Part shown: piece after piece, positions 32,406 to 42,979 of the stretch | Layout of the letters: each line of letters begins with the position of its first letter | Position numbering within the stretch: position 1 is the first letter of the stretch | From: Podospora comata | Lineage: Eukaryota > Ascomycota > Sordariomycetes > Sordariales > Podosporaceae | Length of the DNA: 64,000 bases | Direction of reading: 5' to 3' | Assembly (NCBI GenBank): GCA_017354895.1 | Contig: CP071499.1 | Location: 3,286,001 to 3,350,000, forward strand | Program-made: the position numbers and the translations under genes | The notes under the pieces: generated by a model | What the model was told of the DNA's origin: nothing | The model's input: only the letters and a program-made list of their open reading frames with translations | Database searches by the model: none

Positions 32406-35400
32406 TCAATCCTCTTCAGCCTCAAAACCCTCCACTTTCCTCCCCTCCTCCTCTTCCTCCTCCTCCTCACCTCCGGCACCAGCTGCCCCCTCATCCTCCA
32501 GACCCGTATCCTCTAGTACATCCCTTATCTCTACATCAACAGAAGGAACAGTAGCCTGAGGCAAGAGCTTCAGCTCCTGAACCTTGGTCTTGGTCATCTC
32601 ATAGACATACTGTCCCAAGTGTTCGACCCCTTGCATAGCAGCCTGGCCCAGCACTGCCGTTGCGACCGCGGTGTTGTCTGCGCTGCCATCTCCTCCCTCT
32701 TGCTGTTCAACAACCAGCGGCCGCTCCGAAGGCCACAACTCCCCAGTCACCAGCGTCAACTGGTCCGGCCGTTTGAGAAGCAGCTCGAAAGCGTCCCTCA
32801 GTTCATAGCACGCCTCGAAAACATCACGGCGTCCGAGAATGTACAATCCCAACCGCGCGCGAGAAAGAGCCACCGTCAGGCGGCGGATATCTCTCAGGTA
32901 ACCAACTCGGGACGTGCGGGTCAACGAGAGGATGATATCTGTTGAATATAAATTAGTAAAAGGAGCAATAGCCAGTGACAAAAAGGGGTTACTCAAAACG
33001 CACAATCATTCTGCTCTCCCTGATACTTATCCACCGTCGTCACGATCCTCGGCAGACCAAAGATAGGATTCTTGGCGCACCGATGCGCCAATACATCCCT
33101 GATCAACGCTTTCTGACCGGCATACGTGGCCAGTATGCTAATCTTGGAGGCTGGGTAGCCTAGCAGACGCATGTACTGGTAGATGGCCACCGCATACTCG
33201 GCCTCGCCCAGATTCTGGATGAAATGCGGCGTGGGCTCTGTCTCGCCCTTGCCCTTGTAGTCAGGGACATTGATGAACTGATAATCATACTTGAAGCCGG
33301 CGTTGGCGGTGGTGAACTCCTTTTCTGTCCGGGTATGCGGAAGGTCACCGAGCTGGGGATACCGCCATTTGTACAAGCTCGAAATAGATGGGCGGGCGCG
33401 GCCTTGCTGGTCAAGATTGATCGTTGGGACACCGAGACGCACCAAGCGGGAGAAGAGGGACTGCTCTAGGTTCGCGTAATGTCGGAAAGCGAGACCCTGG
33501 ATGACAGGTGAGTTTTGATAGTGGTCACCACACAGGACAACTCGTTGAAGCGCCAGTTGGCCATCTTTTGGTTTCTGCAGAGCAAGCGGGATGAAGTTCC
33601 CAATCTCGGTGATTTGAGCGGCCTCTTCCATGATGACATTGTCGTACTGGAAACCAAGCGCCGCGATCTCGCCCCGCTTCATGGCAGCGTGAGTCGAAGT
33701 CATGGCAACGATCCGTGCCTCGTTGGTAAGAAGATAGTTGGCTTTGTCTTTGTCCCTGCGCAGAATCTCAAAAGGCAGAACGTCTGCGAGTTCAGAGAAA
33801 ATCTTGGAAATGTGCCGATAGCACCCATTGGCAATTTCTAGGACAGTCTCACGATCTGCCCCAGGCGGGAACAGCGGCTGAGGGGCATCTGCAAAATACC
33901 CATGGAATGGGAACACTGTGACGATATCTTCTGGGGTAGCATCCTCAACCTTGATAATCTCATTGAACTTGGCCCACGCAGGTTCAATGTAGACAGAGTT
34001 GAAATAACCAGCCGTTTCCGCAGAGCTTCCGTGTGCACCTGGTGCGCCAATGCTCGCGGCGAGACGGTTGACTTCATACAAGAAGCGTTGTCGGTTCTCC
34101 AGGAAAGATTCTACCCGTCCGTGCTTACTGAAACTGCCCTCGGTCTCAAGCTCTTCCTCGCCATGACCCAGACGAAGGAGATGACGTTCGTCAATATCCA
34201 AAGCCACGATCTTGGCAAACAGCTGGTTCAGAGCTTGATTGCTGTGAGCTATGAGAAGCGTCTTCTGTTCTGGAAAGTTGTGGTAGATGTTGTTGATGAT
34301 CTGCGTGGCAACGTCTGTCTTGCCAGTACCAGGAGGGCCAACAATGACTGTCAGGCCTGGTTGTGTCCCCGAGATGATCGCCTCAATTTGGGTAGGCGTG
34401 AAGCGAACGCTGTTGAGTTTTGGAGCATCAACAGGATAGGGACCATTATTTGGTGGTTTGTATGTCGAGACTTTGAGGGTCTCAATCTCCGCGATGAGGG
34501 CAGGCTCAGCATCCCGTCTTCGTTTCTTGGAAGGCTTTGATGGAGCCTCTTCTGTTGGCTTCTCAACTGTCTCGAGGACATATGGCGGGCCAAAGCTTCC
34601 AGAGACATCGTCGTCTGGCTCGACAATTTTGCCTGGCAAGCTTTCGACAAGATGCTGCCAGTCCAGGAAGGTGTCACGGAAGTTGACTTTTCTCAGCCGG
34701 TTTGCCAACTGTTTGTAGTTGGCACCGGCCGGATCACCATAGCCCAAGAATACCTCGTGCAACCAAGGAGCAAGAGGGACATCAGACAGTGTGAGATCCT
34801 GAATAGACTCAAGCACTGGCTTGAAGTTGTTTTCTCGGCCGCTTCTTCGGACAAGCAGGTTGACCCCCTCGTACACATCCTGCTTACCCCCAGTGTCGTC
34901 CTTGAAGGCCTTAGCGTCAAGGCGAAGCTGAAGTCTCCGGATGTCGCTGCGATTGTGACCATCAAAGTACGCCTGAGCGTCGCGGATTGCCCGCCCTCTG
35001 TCATCAAGCACCTGGATGACCTCAGCCGCGCGGACAGCCACCAACCCAAGCTTTTCTGCCTCCGTAACTGATGCCCCGCCGTTCGTGGTGAGCTTAGGTT
35101 TTGAAGCGTCCACCGCCAGGAGGAACAGCACATCATCAGGGCGCAGCGATTCCCACTCACGCCGGACATGTTGTGGAAGCTTTCTCAGGTCAATTGTAAC
35201 CTCTGCTCGCACGGTTGATGGTTTATCATCGCCAACCAAAGGAGGCACAGCTTCCAGAATAGTAGGCTTGGTGATCTTCAAGGCCATCTTGGAGAAACCT
35301 GAGAACACCGTCTCACCTGAGCGTTTCGCTTCCGGTTTTAGCCTGGAAAGAACACTTTCAATATCCTGACGGATCGCATAGAAGGCCTCGCACCGATACA

Positions 35401-36944
35401 AAATCATTGATCGCCACAAGAAATCGCCCACGGAAAGATATTGCAGATTCAGTTTTGGGAGCGCAAGGGGATGAGACCCATCGTAATGCTCAGTCCTCCC
35501 GAGGCCGACCTCAAAGAGGGACTCTTCGGTTGGTAAGAGGCTCAACTCACTTGCCACTTCCTGGAAAGTCTTTCTCCGCTCGAACTGCGACAGCAAGACT
35601 TCTAGGAGGAACCTTCTCCCTATGGGTACCTGGACAGAGTCTGGATACTCAGTGCGCAAACCTAGGAGCTTGCAAAGCGACTCAATCTCGTCATCGGCCA
35701 ATACCGTAAGAAGGCCCTCGAGCTCGCTCTTCTTGTCGATGGCGCCGTAGTTGGACAGGGCCAACACCGTCAGCTTATCCTTGAAATGTTTGAGCGCAGT
35801 TCGCTGAAGCTTTGCAAGATCACCACAATGTCTGTCATATGCCTCCGTCTTGCTGAGCTGAGCACCCGTCTGCTCATCGATTGTGAAATATGTGTAGTGT
35901 GAAAATAACCTGCACAGATCTCGTAGCAAGCCGTTGGCCTCATCGTTATAGACTGGTGAGAGAACCAGAGCTGGCAAGACGTGAAGATCTTGCAAGAGTG
36001 TGTTGACATAGCGCCTGGTTGGAAGTTGACTTTGCAGATCGGTCAGGAACTCGACGAAACGCTCGCAATACAAAACTTGGTCTGGCTTGGCGTTGTCGGT
36101 ATAAATGAGGTTCAGGAAGTTGAGGACAGAGGTATACAACCAGGATCGCTCAAAACGTAAACGGGCTTTGGTAGCATCATCAGCCGCGTCATATCGCTTT
36201 GCAGATGCCCTCCAGGCCTTCCTCCATTGTGTGTTGGAATCAAGTATGGCATCCCGCTTGTCGTCTGTGGAAATATTATGCCATATGGAGATGGAAACTA
36301 GAGGCGCGCATTCTTTCCGTACAATGGTACAGTCGAGACTCGAAAAAGCATGAATAATGAAAAGAAGCACATGGGTCTTGATGACCCATGAAAGAGAGCT
36401 GTCCACGGTCAGGGATAGCGCACGTCGAAAGAGGTCGGAGAAGTCAGCGGGGCGATCACTAAATATGTCTGATGCAGATTGATGTCAGTACTTCAAGGTT
36501 GCGTCAAGTTTTGGGATAGGGAGAACTCACCCCAAGTGTCTAGCCTTTCCCTCCGCTTCGCGTTCACTATCAAGATAATGAGAAGAACCTGAAAGTTGGA
36601 CGAGTCCTCGCCATACCCAGGCCACAAGTAGCTGTACCCATCATTGTCAGATCAACCGAGTTGCGATTCAAGATCAAGATCCCAACATACCTCTCCAATG
36701 CCTGCAAGCCCTCAAGGACCAAAAGTGATTTGAGGGGGAAGTTCTCCTTCTCCAGAGTGTCCCAGATCTCTCTCTTCAAGACATCATTGTTGACCTTGAT
36801 CTCCGCTGGTTTCCTTGGCAGCCAGTGCTGCCGTGCAAGTGTCGCAAACTCGCTCTGGCCCTCCAGGTCCTCGACTGTTGGGCGACCCGACGCAGCGTTC
36901 GATCCGGAATTGGCGCTGCTCTTGACTCTTTTGGCGGGAGGCAT
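32406..36944 (-). CDS. cwf11: Intron-binding spliceosomal helicase Aquarius/Cwf11
   Basis: SF1 (UPF1-like) RNA helicase of the spliceosome, bound to intron sequence upstream of the branch site. The exons are 36944-36691, 36631-36531, 36468-33004 and 32938-32406, giving 1,450 residues, close to human AQR. The start at 36944 (MPPAKRVKSSANSGS) is the second Met of the open frame, and the first joins give TLEKENFPLK...ALESYLWPGYGEDSSNFQ, an Aquarius hallmark. The N-terminal half is the helical ARM-type scaffold. The helicase core has Walker A GPPGTGKTDVA (about residue 828), SNQALNQLF, motif II MEEAAQITEI, GDHYQNSPVIQG, DQQGRARPSI, TVDKYQGEQND and VALSRARLGLYILGR. The Glu-rich last about 25 residues are acidic. 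It shares an about 470-base upstream region with THOC1. Confidence 0.96.
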
Positions 36945-37417
36945 TGTGGTTGCTGAGGGAGTCGTGGACAGCAGGGCGAGGTGCAGGATCAAGAAGTTGT
37001 CGATGCGTCGCGGCGCCGCATGAATCTGGAAATTTATTTATCATAGCGACTGGGACGCGGCAAACCAGCTCCAAGTTCCCGTCCTCCAAGACACGCATCC
37101 AGCCAGCCTTGTCCACTGTGCGTCAACCACTGTAGCCCACTGTCACCTGTTGGCGTCCAGCAGTGCCCCGCTGTTTTTGCCGCTAACCACTGGGGATCAG
37201 ACCCACCTCCAAATTCCCATCCTGGACCTGCCTGCTGCATCAACATCCATCAGCCTTGCCTGTTCGCGATAATCTTCCATCCTGCACCTTCAATTGAACC
37301 CCAGCCTCTTTGCCATTCGAGACAACAGCACAAGTCCCAGCTTCTCAATTGTCAGGAACATACATGGATGCTTGATCTTCAGATAACGCCATCGCCTCAA
37401 TTCAACTCCCCCTCACG
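36945..37417. promoter_or_regulatory. Bidirectional promoter, Aquarius and THOC1
   Basis: 473 bases separate the two divergent start codons. An imperfect direct repeat lies inside: CTCCAAGTTCCCGTCCT at about 37069 and CTCCAAATTCCCATCCT at about 37207, each followed by a CATCCA...CAGCCTTG segment. Confidence 0.7.
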
Positions 37418-40011
37418 ATGCCGGCGACAATCATCGACAGCCATGGCATACCGGCTGTCGCCAAAGCTGGCGAATTCCTTCGCCAGCTTTTAGAACATGC
37501 CGAAACCGTCAAGCGAACTTCGTCAATAGAACCACCTCTCATCGAATCCCACTTTGATGATCTTCGCGGTCGAATGAACAGCGTATACGATGAGGAGCCT
37601 ATGGACGATTCGAGCGAGGCGAAGACGGCGCGTTTCGCCATCATCGAGACCGCTGTGCGCGATACATTCAAATATTTGGTGGTGAGTCGGACGATACACA
37701 CTTGAGTTCTCGAATGTATGCTCACACCATGTAGTCAAGAGCATCGATCGATTCACCCGAGTTCGTCAAAGTTTGGAACCTCTTCGACATCCTCTCGATC
37801 CTCTCCGACAGTGAGCTTTGCGACCCTGCCCTTCTTCTGTGGCTTGTGGAGGAATTACTCGATAGCCAGACAGTGGCCGGTTGCCGTAAGGTCTTTGACT
37901 TCCTCGAGTCGCGCCGCGAAAGGATCACAGCGAAGCACTTTAAGCAAAAGCAGCTCGTCATTCTTCGAACCTGCAATGAGCTCTTACGGCGTCTGTCCAG
38001 GGCTCTGGACCCAGCATTCTCTGGTCGAGTCTTGATCTTCATGTTCCAAAGTTTTCCCCTGGGGGATAAAAGCTCGGTCAACTTGCGGGGAGAGTTCCAT
38101 ATTGAGAACGTCACCACTTTCGACCAGATCCCGGCAAAGACCGACGGGGATGGGGACAAGATGGATGTGGACACGGATGTCGGCACAACCGGTGACGGTT
38201 CACGGAGAGGCAGGTCCAACGATGTCGACACGAAAAAGAAGGCGCTGGACCCAGATGCTCTGTATCCAATTTTCTGGGGGTTGCAGGAGTTTTTCAACCA
38301 GCCAAAGCTCCTTTTCGAGGCCAGTCATTTTGCCTCGTTCAAGTCCGGGCTCGAGGCCACCATGGCTACCTTTTTGAGCATGAAATTTGAACAGCCACCC
38401 CGCGTCAAGGAAAGGCCAGACAGGCCAGTCGAGGAGCCGAAACACACCCTCAAGCGAAAGCGAGAAGAGAGCAACGATGCTCTCTCTAGCGGCTTCAACC
38501 CCAAATACCTTACCAGCAGGGATTTGTTCAAGCTTGAGATCAGTGATCTGACATTCCGGCGAAATATTTTGATCCAGGCACTCATCATCATGGAGTTTCT
38601 ACTTGCTCTTTCACCAAAAGCAAAAGAGAAGCTGGCCACCGTAAAGGTGCCAAACAAGTCTGTCACTTACTCGGAAAAGACACTGAGTGAAGAAGACATC
38701 AAATGGGTTGTGGAGACGAAGGAGTCCATCAAATCATACCTCAAACTCGGCCCAGAAGGACCACACTTTTGTCGACTTGTCGAAACGGTACTTTCAAGAG
38801 ATAAGAACTGGGTGCGGTGGAAAGTCGAGAATTGTCCTCCGATCGAGCTGCCGCAACTGTCGCCAGATGTCTTTGTCGAAGCCAGAACCAACGCCGGAAA
38901 ACTCGCGACTACTAAGCGGCTACGACCTACCCCTATGGGCTCTCTCAATCTAGACTTCCTCGAGGATGATGACGAGGAAAGAGCTCTAAAGAAGCTCAAG
39001 GACTGCCACCGCTACAAAGTTCCTAGTCTCGACAGCTACAAAAAAGGAATAGCCGATGATGACTTCGAAATCGGAATGCCAACAAACAACGAGTCCAAGA
39101 CGGCAGCTATTGAAGGCAAGGCCAGTAAGGCTTGGCGGACGCTGAGAATTGCGAGCAAGAGCAAGCTGGTTCTCTTTGACAAGATCGAAGATGACGACAA
39201 GATTGATGTCATTTTTGAAGAGCTACCTGCTGAGAAAGACGAGGATGATCAAGAAATCACGAATGGCGAAACCGCCTTCCCCGAGGATAGGAGGCCAATT
39301 GTGGTTGTGGACGCTGGTAAACATTCTCGGGCTGCTACAGGTCTTGCAAAGCAGCTCTATGCGCATCATCCGAAAACGTTTACCAAGGTGGCCGTCCATG
39401 TAACACGCAAACCGGCAGAGGGCGAAGTAAACGGGAAGGACTTTCATTTTGTTGATACCCAGGCTTTCAACATGATGCGGGACGGAGATCAGTTTCTCGA
39501 GTTCAGCGAGGAGGGTGATGACACTCACGGCACAAGTAGGAAGGTGGTGGATGCCATCGTCGACAACGATAGGGTTGCCGTGATGGAGATGACTTTTGAG
39601 GTAAGCTTCCAGCATGTCCTGAACACATGTTGCTGGCATGTGTACTGACTTTCATTACAGGCTGCGCAGCAGGTCAAGGACAATGGCTATGATGCCAGAT
39701 TCATCTGCATCCAAGCTCCTGCTCCCGAGGTGTGGGAGGGCCAACTCAAGGAGAACGGCCTGTCTGAAGAACAAGTGCAGCAAGCAATCAAGGCGGCTAC
39801 AAAGGCGGCAGAACACGCCAAGTTGTCGCCAGGGTTTTACGAAGCGGTGGTGGATGCAGAGTATCAGGCCTTGGAGACGGCGATTTTTGGCGCGGAGATT
39901 GGGGCAGATAGTATGGAGGCTGGGGCCCCGGCCGTGACAGACGAAGGCGATGGGAAGAAGGAGGAGGGTGATGACGATGTTGCCATGGATGATGCGGTGC
40001 CCTCGTCGTAA
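37418..40011 (+). CDS. THOC1: THO complex subunit 1 with guanylate-kinase-like tail
   Basis: Subunit of THO/TREX, which couples transcription to mRNA export. The exons are 37418-37681, 37735-39600 and 39661-40011, giving 826 residues; all joins are phase 0. The THOC1 signature is clear: QLVILRTCNELLRRLSRALD, FSGRVLIFMFQSFPLGDKSSVN, and LRGEFHIENVTTFDQ, then PLFWGLQEFF-like YPIFWGLQEFFNQPKLLFE. The middle carries a predicted NLS (KRKREESND). From about residue 606 (nt 39290) to about 800 lies a domain that reads as guanylate kinase: RPIVVVDAGKHS..., VTRKPAEGEVNGKDFHFVD, QFLEF, VMEMTFEAAQQVKDNGYDARF, and IQAPAPEVWEGQLKENGLSEE. The P-loop GxxGxGKS/T is not present (VDAGKHSRAATG in its place), so phosphoryl transfer is unlikely. 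Human THOC1 has a death domain at the C-terminus instead. The acidic end (EEGDDDVAMDD) follows. Confidence 0.93.
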
Positions 40012-40867
40012 TTTTATCGTATCTAGCCGGTGTGGCTGCCTTGTCTTGTTACTAGCTGTCAAATGAATGATACCCCATAGCAACTATTACTTGTTTACTT
40101 CTGGACTCTCGGGTACCGGTGCCGCGGGTTCAACCATCATCGCCCTTACCATCTGGACGGTGCATAGATAAAGGCCTCGAGGGATGATAAACAGACCTAT
40201 CGACCATCTTGAGACCCGGTCGGCAATTCTGAGTCCATTGATGCTTGTTCAACCACTCTCGCTATTTTGAAGACCGATTGACTGTCTTTTGGGTCTCGTC
40301 GACGACAAGCAGGGTTGTGGTGCTCCTGCTGGTTGCTGTTTGGGGTCGGTGATGCTGATATGGTTGGAAGGCTCCACCATCGGGGACCACGATCGCTAGT
40401 TGGTCATCATTTGATCCAGACTTCAACGCCAACGATCTTCTCTTACCTTTGCTGATCAATTCTAATCGTCACTCGCTCACTAACCCTGGGCGGCGTCTCT
40501 TTCTTCTCTCAAACGTTGCACCCCGAGCCTTCCATTCATTCTTCAACCCAGTCTCCATCGCTATCGAGAGCACAGCCGCACGATGGAACATCTTGTGCAA
40601 GTCCTATAGCCAAGTTGCATACTCCACGACAGGACAACCATCAATTCTGGATTCCAAAATTCAACAAAATTCCAAAGCAATCAGGACCTTCTCAGAATTT
40701 GATCTGTCAATCTTCTTCGACATAAGCGGCTCAATTGGACAAGTTATCTTGTCACCCACGTGACACCACCGACCGCTCGTGGAACTTGTGTGAACGGCTT
40801 TCAGGTACGTGAGCAGTGATGATGATTATCATGTCAACGTTCAATCGCTAATCATCCGGGTAGGTAA
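40012..40867. other. Intergenic region
   Basis: About 850 bases between THOC1 and the RING-LON gene, both on +. It holds the THOC1 3' UTR and the next promoter. Several ORFs here lack any domain signal. Confidence 0.55.
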
Positions 40868-42205
40868 ATGGCCGATCACGACCCCGTCTGGAAGCCCAAG
40901 GAGCTTCTCGCATGCCCTTCATGTTCTAACCTCCTACGCGAGCCGACAATCTTCCCATGCGGAACCTCATTATGCAAGACTTGCCTACCGGAACCGCTTG
41001 AGCGGCCAAGAAACATCACCTTTCCCGTGCTGGAGAACCGTCAAAAGGTCTACCGCTGCCTGTGCGGGAAAGACCACGCGGTGATGGACTGCGGGACTGA
41101 CATCCTCGCCTCGAGCATCATGAGCACCGTTCACGGGGAACTCGAGCGCCAACCCGCCGCCGCCCTAGAAGAGGAAGAGTCCTTCCTCGCCCGGCTGAGC
41201 AAAGTCCTTAGACCGGAGTTCGACTGCCCGATATGCTTTGAGCTGTTTGATGAGCCTGTCACGACGCCGTGCGGGCATACGTATTGTCGTCCGTGTCTGA
41301 AGTCGATAACTACTCTTGGGGAGGATCTTTACTGTCCTGTTTGTCGTCAGGGTCTCACTTTGGATGGGACGCCGTTTTTGTCGGAATACCCGGAGAATCG
41401 CATTATTATGAAATTGATACCCGTCCTCTGGCCGGACGAGCTTGAGGCCCGGAAGGATATACCCCCTGCACTACCACCTCGTCAGGACGAGATACCCATT
41501 TTTGCACTGGCGACGGCGATGCCAACGATGAAGATGCCGTTCCGGATTTTTGAGCCGCGGTATAGGCTTTTGATGAAGAGGGTGCTGAGGGGGAATAAGG
41601 AGTTTGGCATGACGATGGTTGATCCCCTGACGAGGAAGGAGAGCGATGTGGGGACTGTTTTGAGGGTGGAGGCTCACCGGTTGCTTGACAATGGGGATTA
41701 TCTGGTCAAGGTGGTGGGGGTGAGGCGGTTCAGGGTTTTGGAGAGGAGGGTGAGGGACGAGTATTGGATGGCGAATGTTGAGCCGTTTGGGGATGTGAGC
41801 TTTGAGGAGGAGGAGGCGATGGAGGCGATGGAGACTGGAAGACAGCAAGGGGAGGAGGATAAAGCTGATGGCGCTCCTTTTGAGGTGGAGGGACGTACCG
41901 CCATCGGCACTGAGGACACCGCTCCCACCCCCACGACAACCACCACGGACATGACTGTGGAATCACTTCATACCGCCTCCACCAGGGACCTCATGGCCTT
42001 TGCGTTTGGCAGGGCGATGAAACACCGAATTGACGACCCTCTCATGCCTAGCGACCCATTAAAATTCACGTGGTGGTTTGCTCACAAGCTTCGGGATTCA
42101 CCAAAGAGACAGGACTTTTTGGTCGAAAGGAGCGTGAGAAGACGGTTGAAGATGTGTTGTGAGAAGTTCATCGAGCTTGAAAAGACGGCGATGACTTCTT
42201 GGTGA
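40868..42205 (+). CDS. RING-LON domain protein (LONRF-like ubiquitin ligase)
   Basis: 445 residues. The N-terminus has a cysteine cluster LACPSCSNLLREPTIFPCG...CKTCL resembling a first, atypical RING. A complete C3HC4 RING follows at residues about 120-160 (CPICFELFDEP, CGHTYCRPC, CPVCRQG). From about residue 205 a LON substrate-binding domain begins (IPIFALATAMPTMKMPFRIFEPRYRLLMKR, KEFGMTMV, LLDNGDYLVKVVGVRRFRVLE). This order is the LONRF arrangement, so an E3 ligase role for protein quality control is likely. The open frame ends at TGA 42203. A GTGAGT donor at 42202 and a TTTTCAG acceptor at 42248 could remove 47 bases, giving the ending WHS and a stop at 42258 instead. Codon endings switch from C to G after about 41220. 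Confidence 0.88.
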   Translation: MADHDPVWKPKELLACPSCSNLLREPTIFPCGTSLCKTCLPEPLERPRNITFPVLENRQKVYRCLCGKDHAVMDCGTDILASSIMSTVHGELERQPAAALEEEESFLARLSKVLRPEFDCPICFELFDEPVTTPCGHTYCRPCLKSITTLGEDLYCPVCRQGLTLDGTPFLSEYPENRIIMKLIPVLWPDELEARKDIPPALPPRQDEIPIFALATAMPTMKMPFRIFEPRYRLLMKRVLRGNKEFGMTMVDPLTRKESDVGTVLRVEAHRLLDNGDYLVKVVGVRRFRVLERRVRDEYWMANVEPFGDVSFEEEEAMEAMETGRQQGEEDKADGAPFEVEGRTAIGTEDTAPTPTTTTTDMTVESLHTASTRDLMAFAFGRAMKHRIDDPLMPSDPLKFTWWFAHKLRDSPKRQDFLVERSVRRRLKMCCEKFIELEKTAMTSW

Positions 42206-42979
42206 GTTTATTTTTTTTCCTTCCTCAGTATTTCTATCATCTTTTCAGGCACTCTTGACTACCTATCCACCCCCAGAAGCCTATTGAATCTCTCTTGGCG
42301 CCCTTATATGTCTTTGACGTATTTCTTCACGTTTGTTGCCCCCCCCAACGAGGCAGACAGGCAGGCTGCTACACAGACGAACCCCTTGGGAATGGATACG
42401 AAGCTTACGTTTTTTTGTCCGTCTAGGGTATATTGGCTACACCACGCTCTCAGGAGCTTTCCACTGCCCATTTCAACTGCCTTGCTGATAATATTGTTGT
42501 GTCTGTATGTGTTCCTTCCAGTTTGGACTAGCCCGAGATCATAGATCTCTGTTAGGGAACGCACTGCTAACTAGGTTTTGTGTTTGTAGTTGGGTGTCGT
42601 AAGGAGAAGGGATACTATTGCATGCACGCTTGGACTGTTTTGTAATATATTAGATGCGTTGTACATATTTTTCCCTTTTCTTTTCTTTTCTTTTTTTTAT
42701 GGCTGTATGGTCACTAAAAGCAAGGTGGTCAGGAATGGCTGTGGATAGATATAATCTAGGCTAGATATTTGGTTTGAGCCTGTTCGGCGTGTTATCACCC
42801 TTCTTTTTCGGCTTGTTTGAATACCAACAGTTCAGCTCACATTTTCACCAGACTAGAACGACATCTCACAAACAGAATCGAGATTAAAATAGTGTTAAAT
42901 ATTCCTCCAAAATTCTCTCTTACATATCAAACCATGTCTCAGATAGACTTTTCTCTCCATAACCAACCAGCCATTCCCA
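42206..42979. other. Convergent intergenic region
   Basis: About 770 bases between convergent genes with T-rich tracts (around 42660-42700). They are probably the 3' UTRs. No gene is supported. Confidence 0.55.
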
